Positions 10,874-23,925 of a stretch of DNA of 64,000 nucleotides are shown here, piece by piece. This stretch comes from Sclerotinia nivalis (taxonomy: Eukaryota; Ascomycota; Leotiomycetes; Helotiales; Sclerotiniaceae). Under the pieces are notes generated by a model that made no database searches, was not told the origin of the DNA, and was given only the letters and a program-made list of their open reading frames with translations. The stretch covers positions 124,001-188,000 of the forward strand of contig JAPEIS010000001.1 in the NCBI GenBank assembly GCA_029531795.1, read 5' to 3'. Positions within the stretch are counted from its first letter, which is position 1. Each line of letters opens with the position of its first letter. The translations under genes and the position numbers were made by a program.

Positions 10874-12220
10874 CTAGGCAGTAGGCTTGAATTTCATAGG
10901 AGCTTGTTCTGTGGTCTCTGCGAAAGGAACACCGAGTTCAAAGAGCTTGGTGATGACATTTGCAAAATCTTTCATGAAGAGAGATTCATCCGCAGCGTAT
11001 TTCTCGACGTATGAACGGAAAGTTTTATCCGAGACGAGGGCCATGTCAGTTGGAAGCATCATGAGGGTTTTGGTAGTCTTGTCTTCGTACTATTTTTGTG
11101 TAATATGTTAGTTTGTTTTTCTTTACTGTCCAGGAAGGAACGATTGATGATGGAAGATATTCATACCTGCTTAGGACCATTCCACTTCTTCCAGTTCCAC
11201 TTCTCATTCAATAAAAGCTTGTAGTACTCATTGGTGACAACAGTTGGCGAGAAAGTCCAAGGACCCTCAAAACCACTACGATCAGTGTGGCAACGACCAA
11301 GAGCATGAGCACCACTCAAAGCAACGATTTCTTGATCATTGAATCCCATACGACCAAAGATATCTCTCAAATGCTTGTTACCTTGAGAAGCATCTGGGAG
11401 ACGTCCATCAGGTGTGCAAGCTGCAGCTTCCTTATCTTGTCTACCTGGTCGGAAAGGAATGACTGGACCTTGCATTTCCTGGATAGCGCAAATACCAGCC
11501 AAGATCCAGAGGTCAGAGTAGGAGATCCATGGGAACTTAGCTATAAAAGTGTTAGTAAGAAATGACTCTCCTCAATTTGTTTCATTCATTGAAAATAGCC
11601 TCTCCAATAGTCTGCCTCCACGGCAGTGGTCCCCGAAGGGCCAGCGGAGCGACATTTCCTCATTCATAGAAAATAAAAATGATTGACTTACCCTTAACAG
11701 GTTGCAAGAAATCTCTGGCAGCAACCAAACCAGCATTGGCACCATGATCACCCTCAGGGGCAAATCTCATAGTCGCACCATTGCTACCACCAGTACCAGT
11801 TTCCTTATCGAAAGTTCCACTTGCATGCCACGCCAATCTGACCAAGACAGGTCCATAAGAACCATCATCATAATCATCCTTCTCCTCCAATCTCTGGGCA
11901 ATTTCATTATAAACCTTTTGATAATCGTCAAACTTAGGAGTGATGAGACCGGCGGTTTCTTTAGCAGAACCACTCAAGAGTGATCCATTTCCTTGAGATA
12001 CAAAGTAGTATCCAGCACCTCCAGCAATGGCTAAAGCAGCAACACCGATAGAGAGAGGAAAGGAAGATTTGGCAGGTCCTTGAGAAGCATATCCACGACG
12101 AGATTGTTGACGGAATGCTTGACGAGGAGCACTGAATGCATTGGTACGAGTGGCGGATCTGAAAGGTGTTGATTTGAATGCAGCGCCTGCCCGAGCGAAG
12201 GTTCGAGTAGTAGATGCCAT
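10874..12220 (-). CDS. ccp1: cytochrome c peroxidase, mitochondrial, 372 aa, three exons
   Basis: Exons 12220-11692, 11540-11167 and 11089-10874 join in frame (1119 nt). The product reduces H2O2 using electrons from cytochrome c in the mitochondrial intermembrane space. The N-terminus is a basic, Ser/Ala-rich presequence followed by a hydrophobic segment at about 56-75 ([19 protein letters not shown]), as in bipartite sorting signals. Distal haem residues are Arg128, Trp131 and His132 in [10 protein letters not shown]. The proximal His255 lies in [11 protein letters not shown]. Trp271, the radical-forming residue, sits exactly 16 residues after the proximal His, as in yeast Ccp1. The paired Asp is in LPTDMAL. 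All catalytic residues are present. Intron 1 (11691-11541) carries a GC-rich double-hairpin element, described separately. Confidence 0.96.
11582..11675. mobile_element. GC-rich double-hairpin mini-element with flanking direct repeats (copy A, ccp1 intron 1)
   Basis: The 40-bp core is at 11612-11651. It folds into two successive hairpins: stem CTGCC/GGCAG with loop TCCAC, then a stem of the GGTCC/GGGCC type closed by CCGAA. A GC-rich tail, CCAGCGGAGCG, follows. The core is GC-rich inside an AT-rich intron. Near-identical 16-bp direct repeats (TCATTCATTGAAAATA at 11582-11597 and TCATTCATAGAAAATA at 11660-11675, 15 of 16 bases equal) flank it, as a target-site duplication would. A 37/40 identical core lies in the ecm29 intron. 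Calling it mobile is inference. Confidence 0.5.
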
Positions 12221-12586
12221 TGTTTATATGGGTGGTATTATGATTGTATGTGGCGGTTGGTATTATATTGAGACAATAACTGAGATTGAAAAGTAAGTAG
12301 GTGAACTTTTTGGATTTGTCTCCTGCCACTCTATTTTGTTATATGAACTAAGACAAGCAAAGAAAGCAAAAGATTCCGAGGGCAATTCGAGTAGATAGTA
12401 GAGAATAAGAACTTACAGAAGAGGGGGAAGATAAAGACGGATGTGAATAAATTTCTGTCAGAGTATCACTATGATTGATAATATTCCCAAGTTTGAAATT
12501 CCAAAGGTGAAGGTGGTAAGATTTTATTCCACACAAGAAGAATAAAACGAACACTTTATCATAAGGTTAGTACAGTAACCAATCTA

Positions 12587-12665
12587 CCACTCCTCCACTA
12601 GCCTCCACTAGCCTCCACTTCACTTCACTTCACTTTCACTTTCACTTCACTTCCACTTCACTTCC
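12587..12665 (+). repeat. CACTTC / CCTCCACTAG low-complexity tract
   Basis: Tandem CCTCCACTAG units are followed by many CACTT and CACTTTC units. The tract lies about 370 bp upstream of the ccp1 start codon, so it may be part of the promoter or 5' UTR sequence. No function can be assigned. Confidence 0.75.
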
Positions 12666-14900
12666 TCACAGACCTCCTCTCAACCATAACTCTAGCCATT
12701 CTGCAACAAACTTCCTCATTAAGTTAGTATTGAAATGAAACGCCCACTCCTCTTCCCATTTCCGTCTCTAGCTTCTCATTTCCGAATCTCTTTCGAAGGA
12801 AGTACAGTAAGTAGCGTAAGAATATTCACAATTATAACCGTGGCATACCAAGAAAAGACGATAACGACCCACTTGATTTCCCCTCTTATCAATCATCATT
12901 TACATTGACCAATAAGAAATTACGCATTCAAAAGAGTATTAAAAGAACAGTTGACGTGACTCTTCTGGATTGTTCGGTTTGACAAATTGTGTTATATTTT
13001 GGGTTTGCTTGAGAATTAAAGTTTTCGTTAAACAGCTGGCGATGTTTGATTCGGATGGTAATTTTATTTTTTTCTTGTGCTACAGATATATATCATCACA
13101 TCATCATAGATTTTTTTTTTTTTTTGATAAGGCTGAACGTCACATAAGAGGCTGAATTGATTTGATTTGTGGAAAAGCCAAAGGGTTCAAAATATGAATA
13201 TTGATAAGTTGCTATTGGTCAGCTAAACTCGGTTGATTCTTATTGGTTGGTATTTGGAGGGGATCTCTGCTCCGAGTGCGGAATGTTGTCCGAGTTTTTT
13301 GAGTTTAGGTTCACGATCTTTTCCTGGACATGTGAATTATTAGGTATGTGGGCGGAATTCATCAAGGTTTCTAGATTTGTATACTTTTGATCAAGATATG
13401 GTTGGATGACAGTATGACTAATATTTGTTACAAATTTAAGTTGGTCTAGATCGATGGCTTTGGAGGCTTTTGGTAAGCAAAAGTCTCGCCTTCATAATGT
13501 TCTTAGCGAAATCTTGCGATAGGTCACGTCATATGGGGGTTGAAAGACGATATAAAATACCATAAATATCGTAGCATTACTGTTAGGGACCTTAAATTAG
13601 TGCAATTATCATATTGATATGTATATGTGGAAGCCATGAGTGTTTGATCTAATAGCTTGATGTGTTTGACCCGACGGCTGGATGTACACCCCCCCCCACA
13701 CATTACTTATATGGTATATTAGCCATGTATGATATCGATCGAGCACTGAAAAGGATGTCCTGCGCATAGTGGATAGCTGTCATCTACACCAGAGCATTCC
13801 CATGCGTCATCACGAAGGGTATATCTCCACCATTCCATGCCGTTGGTGAAACATATGAACGTGTGGTAGAGTTAGGTATACCAGGTCTTAGAAACGTCCA
13901 GGGACAACCACTAGACAGCCAGCGGGCTATCGCAAAGAGTTTCCCCTCGTGAACTATTTGAGCATCCTGCAGGTTGTGGTAATGCCCGTCAAGGCACAAT
14001 ACACTTGGAAAAGAACGCCAGGGGCGAAAAATGATCTGGTGAGTTGGAAACTTCCAAATCTTATGGCAGCGGAGGTCGTAGGATTAGATTTGTAGCAAGT
14101 GGTGTCATGCCGTTTGAAAGGAGTGGTCGAAGGAGACTTAGCGCGAGAGGGAAGTCCAAATGATTAATGCCAGTACTGGGACGTATTTCTAATGCTTTTG
14201 AGGAGTTCTGAGCATTCTCTATCAGACCAAATTTGGATACACTGAAGATAGGAATATGATCAGACTCTGACAATAAGGCCTGCTTGGATTGTCAAATGAA
14301 AATGGAAGTCCAAAACATCGAGGTAACTTTGGAAAGGGAACGGTTAATTAAAAACGTCAATCGATCATAAAGTGAAGTTATAGAGGAAAATTGAAATGTA
14401 AGATTTGCAAACGTAATGAGAAAAAGTTTAGAGAATTTATACTTTCCATATTAGAGTCTTGTCCTTGACGATCTTGTGTCTAGCGTGAAGAAGATTTTTG
14501 CATTCCGTAACGACAATGCATCTTTGTGCTTGTCATACTCGAATGATGGAAAGTTGTATATTGGGGTGATCGCGAAGTGACAAACGGAATGGTGCAGACA
14601 CAAACCAGATGAGATCTGAAAGTTATGCGGCCACACTTGAGGCGCCGATACCATCAAGACCAAAGGAAAAACATCGGGCATTGTGGTAGATCAATCACGA
14701 TATACAGTGGATTTCCAGTATGCCATGTTGAGCGATTGAATGGTGACTACCATGTAAAGCAACTCTTTTTAGGTACAACCGTAACAAGAACAGATTGTAT
14801 CCCACACCATCTCAATAATACCAAATCACTTCCGAAATCATCTCTCAAACCTTGGGAAATGATACGAGGACTGCCATAAAAGTGAGCACGAACAAATTCC

Positions 14901-14929
14901 TGATTTCTCGAGCCGGGCTCGAGAAATCA
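14901..14929. promoter_or_regulatory. 29-bp perfect palindrome upstream of rpl36
   Basis: The left arm TGATTTCTCGAGCC and right arm GGCTCGAGAAATCA are exact reverse complements of 14 bases around one central G at 14915. It lies 205 bp before the rpl36 start codon. It could bind a dimeric regulator or extrude as a cruciform; the former would fit a ribosomal protein promoter. Only the symmetry is seen directly. Confidence 0.6.
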
Positions 14930-15133
14930 AAATGTAGCCCGTCCTTTCAATCACCCCAGCACACAACTCCACACCCATGCCAAGATTTCACCCTCGCCTA
15001 ACCTCACTAGTTCTCCACGTGACCACACTTCCAACAATTTTTCAATTCCAAACCACGTCCTCAGATTTCCTCCCTCGCGCACATAACAACAACGACCAAC
15101 GACAACTCCCACGCCATCACCAACAATTCAAAA

Positions 15134-15696
15134 ATGGCCGCCGAAAAGCAAGCCCGTACCGGCCTCGCCGTCGGTCTCAACAAAGGACACGTATGTTCAT
15201 GAAAAACCTCACAAACCTGCCCGTCTCACCTCTTGGAGGATCTTCTTTTCGAATATTTTAGAAGATGGACCGGCTGATTTATGAAAATATAGAAAACCGA
15301 GGCTCGTGTCTCCAAGCCCAAGGTTAGCAGAACCAAGGGTCACTTGAGCAAGCGTACTGCGTTTGTTAGGGATATTGTTAAGGAGGTTTCTGGGTATGCT
15401 TTTCACTTTTTCCTCAATATTTTTCCCTTTGATTGAAAGGAATGAAAACTAATTGTCTATCCAACAGTCTCGCACCATACGAGCGCAGAGTCATTGAATT
15501 GCTCCGTAACAGCAAGGACAAGCGTGCCCGTAAGCTCGCAAAGAAGAGGGTACGTTTCTCTTCCTCCCACCTCACATTCCAATTCACACACAAACATATA
15601 CTAACTCAACAACAGCTCGGTACCTTCGGACGTGCCAAGGCCAAGGTTGACGAACTCCAAGGCGTCATTGCCGAGTCCCGCAGAGCCGGTCACTAA
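15134..15696 (+). CDS. rpl36: 60S ribosomal protein eL36, 106 aa, four exons
   Basis: Exons 15134-15190, 15293-15393, 15468-15549 and 15616-15696 join in frame (321 nt). The protein begins [19 protein letters not shown] and continues with the eL36 signature region [20 protein letters not shown], then [20 protein letters not shown]. It ends in a basic helix and the tail ESRRAGH. The length matches the family (about 100-106 aa). eL36 binds 25S/5.8S rRNA in the large subunit near the exit side. Four short exons in such a small gene is usual for intron-rich fungal ribosomal protein genes. The conspicuous palindrome at 14901 lies in its promoter region. Confidence 0.97.
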
Positions 15697-16281
15697 ATAC
15701 CCAATATCATACCCTCTATCACGAAAAAATCTTATCATCCCTTCAATACCTAGGTACAATGGATCGATATATGGGTTTATGATGGATCTCCACATTTACA
15801 CAAGTCAACCATACGGGAATTGGAGTTGTAACAATGAAAAATTTACGTGTTACTATGATTCTGGGGATTGGGATCCGAAACTGCTAGTAATAATAGCATT
15901 TATGAGGATCTCGGGGCAAAAATAAAATACCTTCCACAATTAACTTCATGGTTCTTGATGTGTAACTGCTGCGTGAATTCATTCTTGGGGTTGGGGAACT
16001 CTTGAGCTAATGAATAATTGAGCAACAAAAAAGCCTTGTGCTATGCTTTCCTTTCCTAACAGCTTGTCGATCGAGGTATATAAGATTGAAGAAGCTCACT
16101 ACGGCGCATTCAATAGTACCATCATAAATCATCATTAACATCCCACACTGATCACAGTGCACTATCCATTCTTTCCAGTTGACCATCATGAACATGTCAT
16201 TAGCCATCCCCAAGCTCTCCTTTCATCATTTCTTCCCTTTCTCCATATCTATACCAATACCCATATCTATATCCTCCCCCT
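15697..16281. other. convergent 3' spacer
   Basis: This 585-bp spacer lies between the 3' ends of rpl36 (+) and the TUG/UBX gene (-). No gene or repeat of note was seen. Confidence 0.5.
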
Positions 16282-17909
16282 CTACCTCTTCTTCAAATTC
16301 TTCATAATAAGATTCTGCAAGCCCCTCTTCTTCTTTTCTCCCCCTCCATTCCCATCATCCTTCTTCACCTCCTCGACCTTTTTCTCCTCTTCTCCATCCT
16401 CCCCACTCTCCACAATCGGAACCGGTTGTTGCGTTGCCTTCTCCCTATAAATATCCTTCAACACCGGTTTTCCCTTCAACCCCTCAACATTCGCTCCGTC
16501 ATCCCACGCTAAATTAATAACCGTCGGACCCTGAATTCCGAGATCTTTGATGAGGAATTTTGTATCGTCATTTGGTATAGTTTCTCTTCCCTTATTACCC
16601 TGATATATCAATTTAAACGGTTCATTTTCATGAACGATTAATCCGCGCACATAGTCATAGAGCCATTTCCCATGATGTTCATTATTGATGGATTTACTGA
16701 CGGCCATTTGATCCGGGAATCGAATCCTCAAGGGAATTTCTTTGATTTTGGATAAGCGAGCGAGTCGTTCGGTTTCGAGGGCGAGTTCTTCGTCGTAGGA
16801 GAGGAGTTTGGTGTTTTGGGAACTGCTTTGGAGACGCGATTGTACGAGTTTGGCGTGTCGGATTGTGGGAATGTAGTCGTCTTCGTTGTGGGGGGTGAGG
16901 GCTGCGAGAGGAGTGTCGTTGCTGGGCGCGGAGAAGATCGTTAAGGGAAGGCCATCAGGGCCTAGGATTGGGGGAGAAGCTGAAGAGTTGGTGGAGGACG
17001 TGGGTGGGATTGAGGGTGTGGTGTTTGTTGATGCGCCAGCGGGAGTAGGTGTTGAATATGGAGTTATATCTGAGGGATCAGAGTCCATATCCACATCTTC
17101 GTTTTTCTGGTCTGGAGAAGGAAGATTCGCGATAGCATCTGTAACAGATTCACCTTGTTGTGGTGTTTCCGCAGTAGGTTCAGGTACGTTCTCTTCCTTG
17201 AAATACTCCCCAATATCCTTCATAGCCTCCTCAATCGGTTGATCCGTCTGTCTAAACGTAAGTCTGAGTAATCCCGTCCCCTTATTCAACCCTAAATTCG
17301 CAAGCGTCTTTTGTAAATCTCCAAATGTAGCCATTTCTCTTCCCATCACATTGAGTACCGGCATTTCATACACCATGCGACCAGCTCCCGATGCGCCATT
17401 TTGTAGCTGCGCTACTCCTCTTCCCGTAAAGTTTAGATTTGAGGATGCGTTGCTGGACTCGAATTTGCGGAGGATAAGCCATAGTGTTGTATTACTGGGA
17501 AAAGTATCTTTTAGTCTGCCGCCTGGAACTGCAGATGCAAGATCTTGTGGTAATTGCAGCGCAATAGAGACTGGAGCGGGAGATCTGGAAGCTTCGACTA
17601 AGGTGAGTTTTGCGCCGGTGGTGAGACCTGTTTGACGGTATGTTTGGGAAAGGTCTATAGGTTTGTCGTTACTCCTATTGTGAGTGTTAGAGAAGTGTTG
17701 AAAGAAAGAAAAACTGGGTTTTGGCAGCTTATTTGCTGGATGGGGAATAATTTTTGGGAGCTTATTCACCTTTTGAGATCATAGTTAGTATCTTTCTTTC
17801 CAAGCTTCTTACATGCTTCTGAGACAACTTCACTCATATAAGTTCCAGGAGTAACTTTTATGGTTGCTCTGTTGAAGAACTTATCGATGACAACAACGTT
17901 GGAAGCCAT
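16282..17909 (-). CDS. TUG/ASPL-type UBX-domain protein, Cdc48 adaptor, 510 aa, two exons
   Basis: Exon 1 is 17909-17770 and exon 2 is 17674-16282, with donor AAAAGGTGAAT and acceptor CAATAG. The joined frame restores the ubiquitin-like N-terminal domain (about residues 4-75). Its hallmark region runs NYDLK from exon 1 into a basic N-D-K-P-[IL]-D-L-S core, then YRQTGLTTGAKLTLVE. This matches the TUG-UBL1 domain of mammalian ASPSCR1/TUG and yeast Ubx4. A Ser/Pro-rich disordered middle follows. The UBX domain is at about 359-440 (IPLRIRFPDQMAV, YDYVRGLIV, FLIKDLGIQGPTVINLAW), which docks on the Cdc48/p97 N-domain. The C-terminus is acidic then basic. The gene is divergent from the proteasome beta-3 gene with 596 bp between start codons, suggesting co-regulation of degradation genes (inference). 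Confidence 0.92.
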
Positions 17910-18505
17910 AATAATCTTGAATAATTCGGTAATAGGTGTAATTGTTCCAATAGATGTGATGGATTGTAGGACAAGCTTGAAGTTTAAAAAACGATCGGTC
18001 GGTACTCAGTTCAAGTAGTGGAAAGTCTGTTGTTATATTGGCACCTTCTATGAATTTCCGTGATATTTGTAAGGCTGTTAGAGGTTTGAATCAATCGACG
18101 GGTAGAGGGGTAGTCAAGCCAAGTAAATAAATACGATATTCAATAACGTTCCAAATAGAAGTAGAAATAGAAATAGAAATGGAAATAGATGTTTGCTTCA
18201 GCTTCGCTCTTTTGAAATAAAATAAATCTATTATAAACCAAAGTACAATGTCAAAGTGAAGATCAATTTAACTCTTGTCACAAATCCCATAAGGCGGTCC
18301 GTAATCTAGCCTACCTCATAATCGTTGCCTTGTAGGTCCGAGCTTCAGAGCTCAACGTCGACGCGCCAGCCGTGTCTACCTTGTCCATATCTCACAACCT
18401 CAACCACCAAGTTATCCATCTGCGAAGCTCTTTTTAAATAAGAGCACATTTGCTGTTTCTTGATACCCAATTCTTGATATCCTCAATTCACTTACTTCAT
18501 TCACA
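17910..18505. promoter_or_regulatory. divergent promoter TUG/UBX - proteasome beta-3
   Basis: The 596-bp region is bounded by two start codons facing away from each other. It includes a small (GAAATA)n tract near 18162-18192 and an AT-rich core. No exact copy of the yeast Rpn4/PACE motif GGTGGCAAA was noticed. Shared control of the two proteolysis genes is an inference from the arrangement. Confidence 0.5.
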
Positions 18506-19440
18506 ATGGTAAGCTTGCTTTGCTAAATAAAACATATATCTCTCAAATATGCTATCGATATTATGAACAACCGGCTAACATCGACATCTAGAGCTCCCCA
18601 TTCTCCATCAGTACATCTCCTCTTTTCCTCTACCATCCTCCAGTCCTCCAGCTCTCAAAAACAACATACTAACCAAACCCCCCTTCAGATGGCGGTGCCT
18701 GCGTAGCAATGGTAGGCAAAGACTGCGTAGCCATAGCCTGCGATCTCCGACTCGGTCTCCAATCCCTAACCGTCTCCAACAACTTCCCCAAGATATTTTC
18801 CTACGGTCCCTCCGTCTACCTCGGACTCACCGGCCTCGCAACCGACGTCTCCACCGTCTCGGATCTCTTCCGCTACAAAGTAAACATGTATCGACTCCGC
18901 GAAGAGCGCAATATTTCTCCCACCACCATGGCGAATTTAGTTTCGAGTTCGCTATATGAACGTCGTTTTGGTCCGTTTTTCGTTAGTCCTGTGATTGCGG
19001 GGTTGGATCAGAAGACGGGGAAGCCATTTATTTGTGGGTTTGATAGTATTGGTTGTATCGATTTTGCAAAGGATTTTATTGTTAGTGGGACTGCGAGTGA
19101 TCAATTGTTTGGTACTTGTGAGGGGTTGTGGGAACCAGATTTGGTGAGTTTGATTTAAGGTTTCTTTACTTTTGATGATTGCGGGCATTCTTGCGGGACT
19201 GTCTTGTGGATGTGTCTGAATGGAATGGCAACAGCTACGTATCGTATCGTATCATATCATATTGTATCAAATACTAACAACCAATCTCAAAACCAGGGAC
19301 CAGAAGATCTCTTCGAGACAATATCCCAAGCACTCTTGAACGCAGTCGACAGAGATGCCTTGTCAGGTTGGGGTGCCCACGTTTACATCATCGAGAAGGA
19401 CAAGGTCACCAAGAGGTTATTGAAGGGTAGACAAGATTAA
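18506..19440 (+). CDS. pup3: 20S proteasome subunit beta-3, 206 aa, four exons
   Basis: The coding exons are 18506-18508 (only the ATG), 18592-18610 (19 nt), 18689-19143 and 19297-19440. They total 621 nt with standard donors GTAAGC, GTACAT and GTGAGT. The assembled start reads [20 protein letters not shown], the canonical beta-3 N-terminus, which only these two tiny exons can supply. It continues with [22 protein letters not shown], and [25 protein letters not shown] is split across its usual positions. Beta-3 has no N-terminal catalytic Thr after processing and is a structural subunit of the beta ring. The length equals yeast Pup3 (205 aa) within one residue. The C-terminus ends in a basic GRQD. 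Confidence 0.96.
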
Positions 19441-20046
19441 ATGGTATGGATTATGACTTCGTTATGATTCTGACGAAGGACGAAGTCGTGCTCATAACCT
19501 TGATGGAGGATGAAATCGCATTCCTGACAGGAAACGACACATACTACGGTATGAGACAATGCTCAAGGGTTATCAGAGGAAAGAATAAGTGAAAGATGCT
19601 TGCCTGCATGCAGATGGCAAGCAGGCAAGATTTGTAGTATTAGATCTATCTAGCAAGCAGGCAAGGCAAGGCATCAAGGGCTTGATAGATACAAAACGAG
19701 CATAAATGACACATTTACGTATTGCGTTTGCGATTCCATTTCTAAATTCCAAAACAATGAGGCCATTGCCAAACTCCGAACTTGAGATGTGCATTTTTAC
19801 ATTTTCTGCAAAAGAGTCATGCATTCAAAATTCTGTATTCTTGTTCTTGATATAATCTGGAGTTCGATATCCGCCTTGTGGGAGTGGTATCGTATATATA
19901 ATGTATGTCATTCTAATATTGACTGATATCTAATAATTTACACATGGCCATGCATGAATCATTTTCGCCGTTCAGCCTCTTAACTAAGGCATGCCATGCC
20001 ATGCCAACCGAATCCAAATCCATATTTTTCACGTCTATCTATCCAT
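19441..20046. other. convergent 3' spacer with small GCAGGCAAG repeats
   Basis: This 606-bp spacer lies between pup3 (+) and the Ca2+-ATPase (-). At 19600-19665 the motifs AAGCAGGCAAG and GCATGCAGATGGCAAGC recur, and GCCATGCCATGCCA occurs near 19995. No gene was seen. Confidence 0.5.
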
Positions 20047-23278
<3,232 letters not shown>

Positions 23279-23513
23279 GATTGTATGTGATGTCTTGTCT
23301 TCGTGGGGCAATGCGTAGAAGGAAGGATTGTAGCGATATGATAGCCACTTCGTTCAAATTGTTTGTCTCATCTAAAAAGGAAGACTTTTGGACAGATCTC
23401 AAGAAAAAGAGAAAAAATAAAAAATACGAAAAGGAATTCTATGTATTCTATTCAAGCAATTCAATCAATTCAAAAGAATTGAATCTTGAGTTTCAAAAAA
23501 GAGATAAGGAAGC

Positions 23514-23514
<1 letters not shown>

Positions 23515-23547
<33 letters not shown>
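23515..23547 (+). repeat. (GATT)8 microsatellite
   Basis: About eight tandem GATT units lie roughly 240 bp upstream of the SERCA start codon, probably in its 5' UTR or promoter. It is followed by related GTTTGTTGGTTGG sequence. Confidence 0.9.
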
Positions 23548-23549
<2 letters not shown>

Positions 23550-23910
23550 TGTTGGTTGGTTTGATATTTTCTATATTTTCTTGAACAGAGTGTCCTTCTG
23601 GGAAGTTCTTATGATGTAATTTCGTGACTTGATTGGTTGAATCAATCTTTAAAGTGGCCTCGCGAAACGGAATGATCATGCTGAGCGCATTGCATTGTTT
23701 GAAGTGAAGTTTGATTGTTGGTTGGTCAGTGAGTGTTTAGAAAGCAGTAGAAGCTGGAAGGTTAGAGAATCTTTGTGTTTTTACTCGTATAATACCTTGA
23801 ATATACTTAAAGTAGGGAGGTATCTGTCTATCTTCCTTTACATATACAAATATGTAACCAAATTAATAATCTTTGATAATCTTCAAAATTCCATTTCCAA
23901 ATACTCTACT

Positions 23911-23925
23911 CTGCCTCCACGGCAG
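23911..23925. repeat. solo hairpin 1 of the double-hairpin element (copy C)
   Basis: The 15 bases CTGCCTCCACGGCAG equal the first hairpin of copies A and B exactly, but the second hairpin is missing and different sequence follows. It lies in the SERCA / 14-3-3 spacer. Confidence 0.45.

Larger units (their letters stand above)
12221..15133. other. divergent intergenic region ccp1 / rpl36
   Basis: This 2.9-kb spacer lies between two gene starts. It contains repeated CACTTC and CCTCCACTAG motifs at 12587-12665, a T tract near 13110, a C tract at 13690 and the palindrome at 14901-14929. Short minus-strand frames at 13784-14681 show no recognisable domain or splice-supported joining. They might be remnants of a decayed gene, but I cannot support that. 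Confidence 0.5.

Noticed and set aside
13784..14681. Three successive minus-strand frames that could be a decayed gene
   Set aside because: No conserved motif could be followed through them as it could for the FAD pseudogene.
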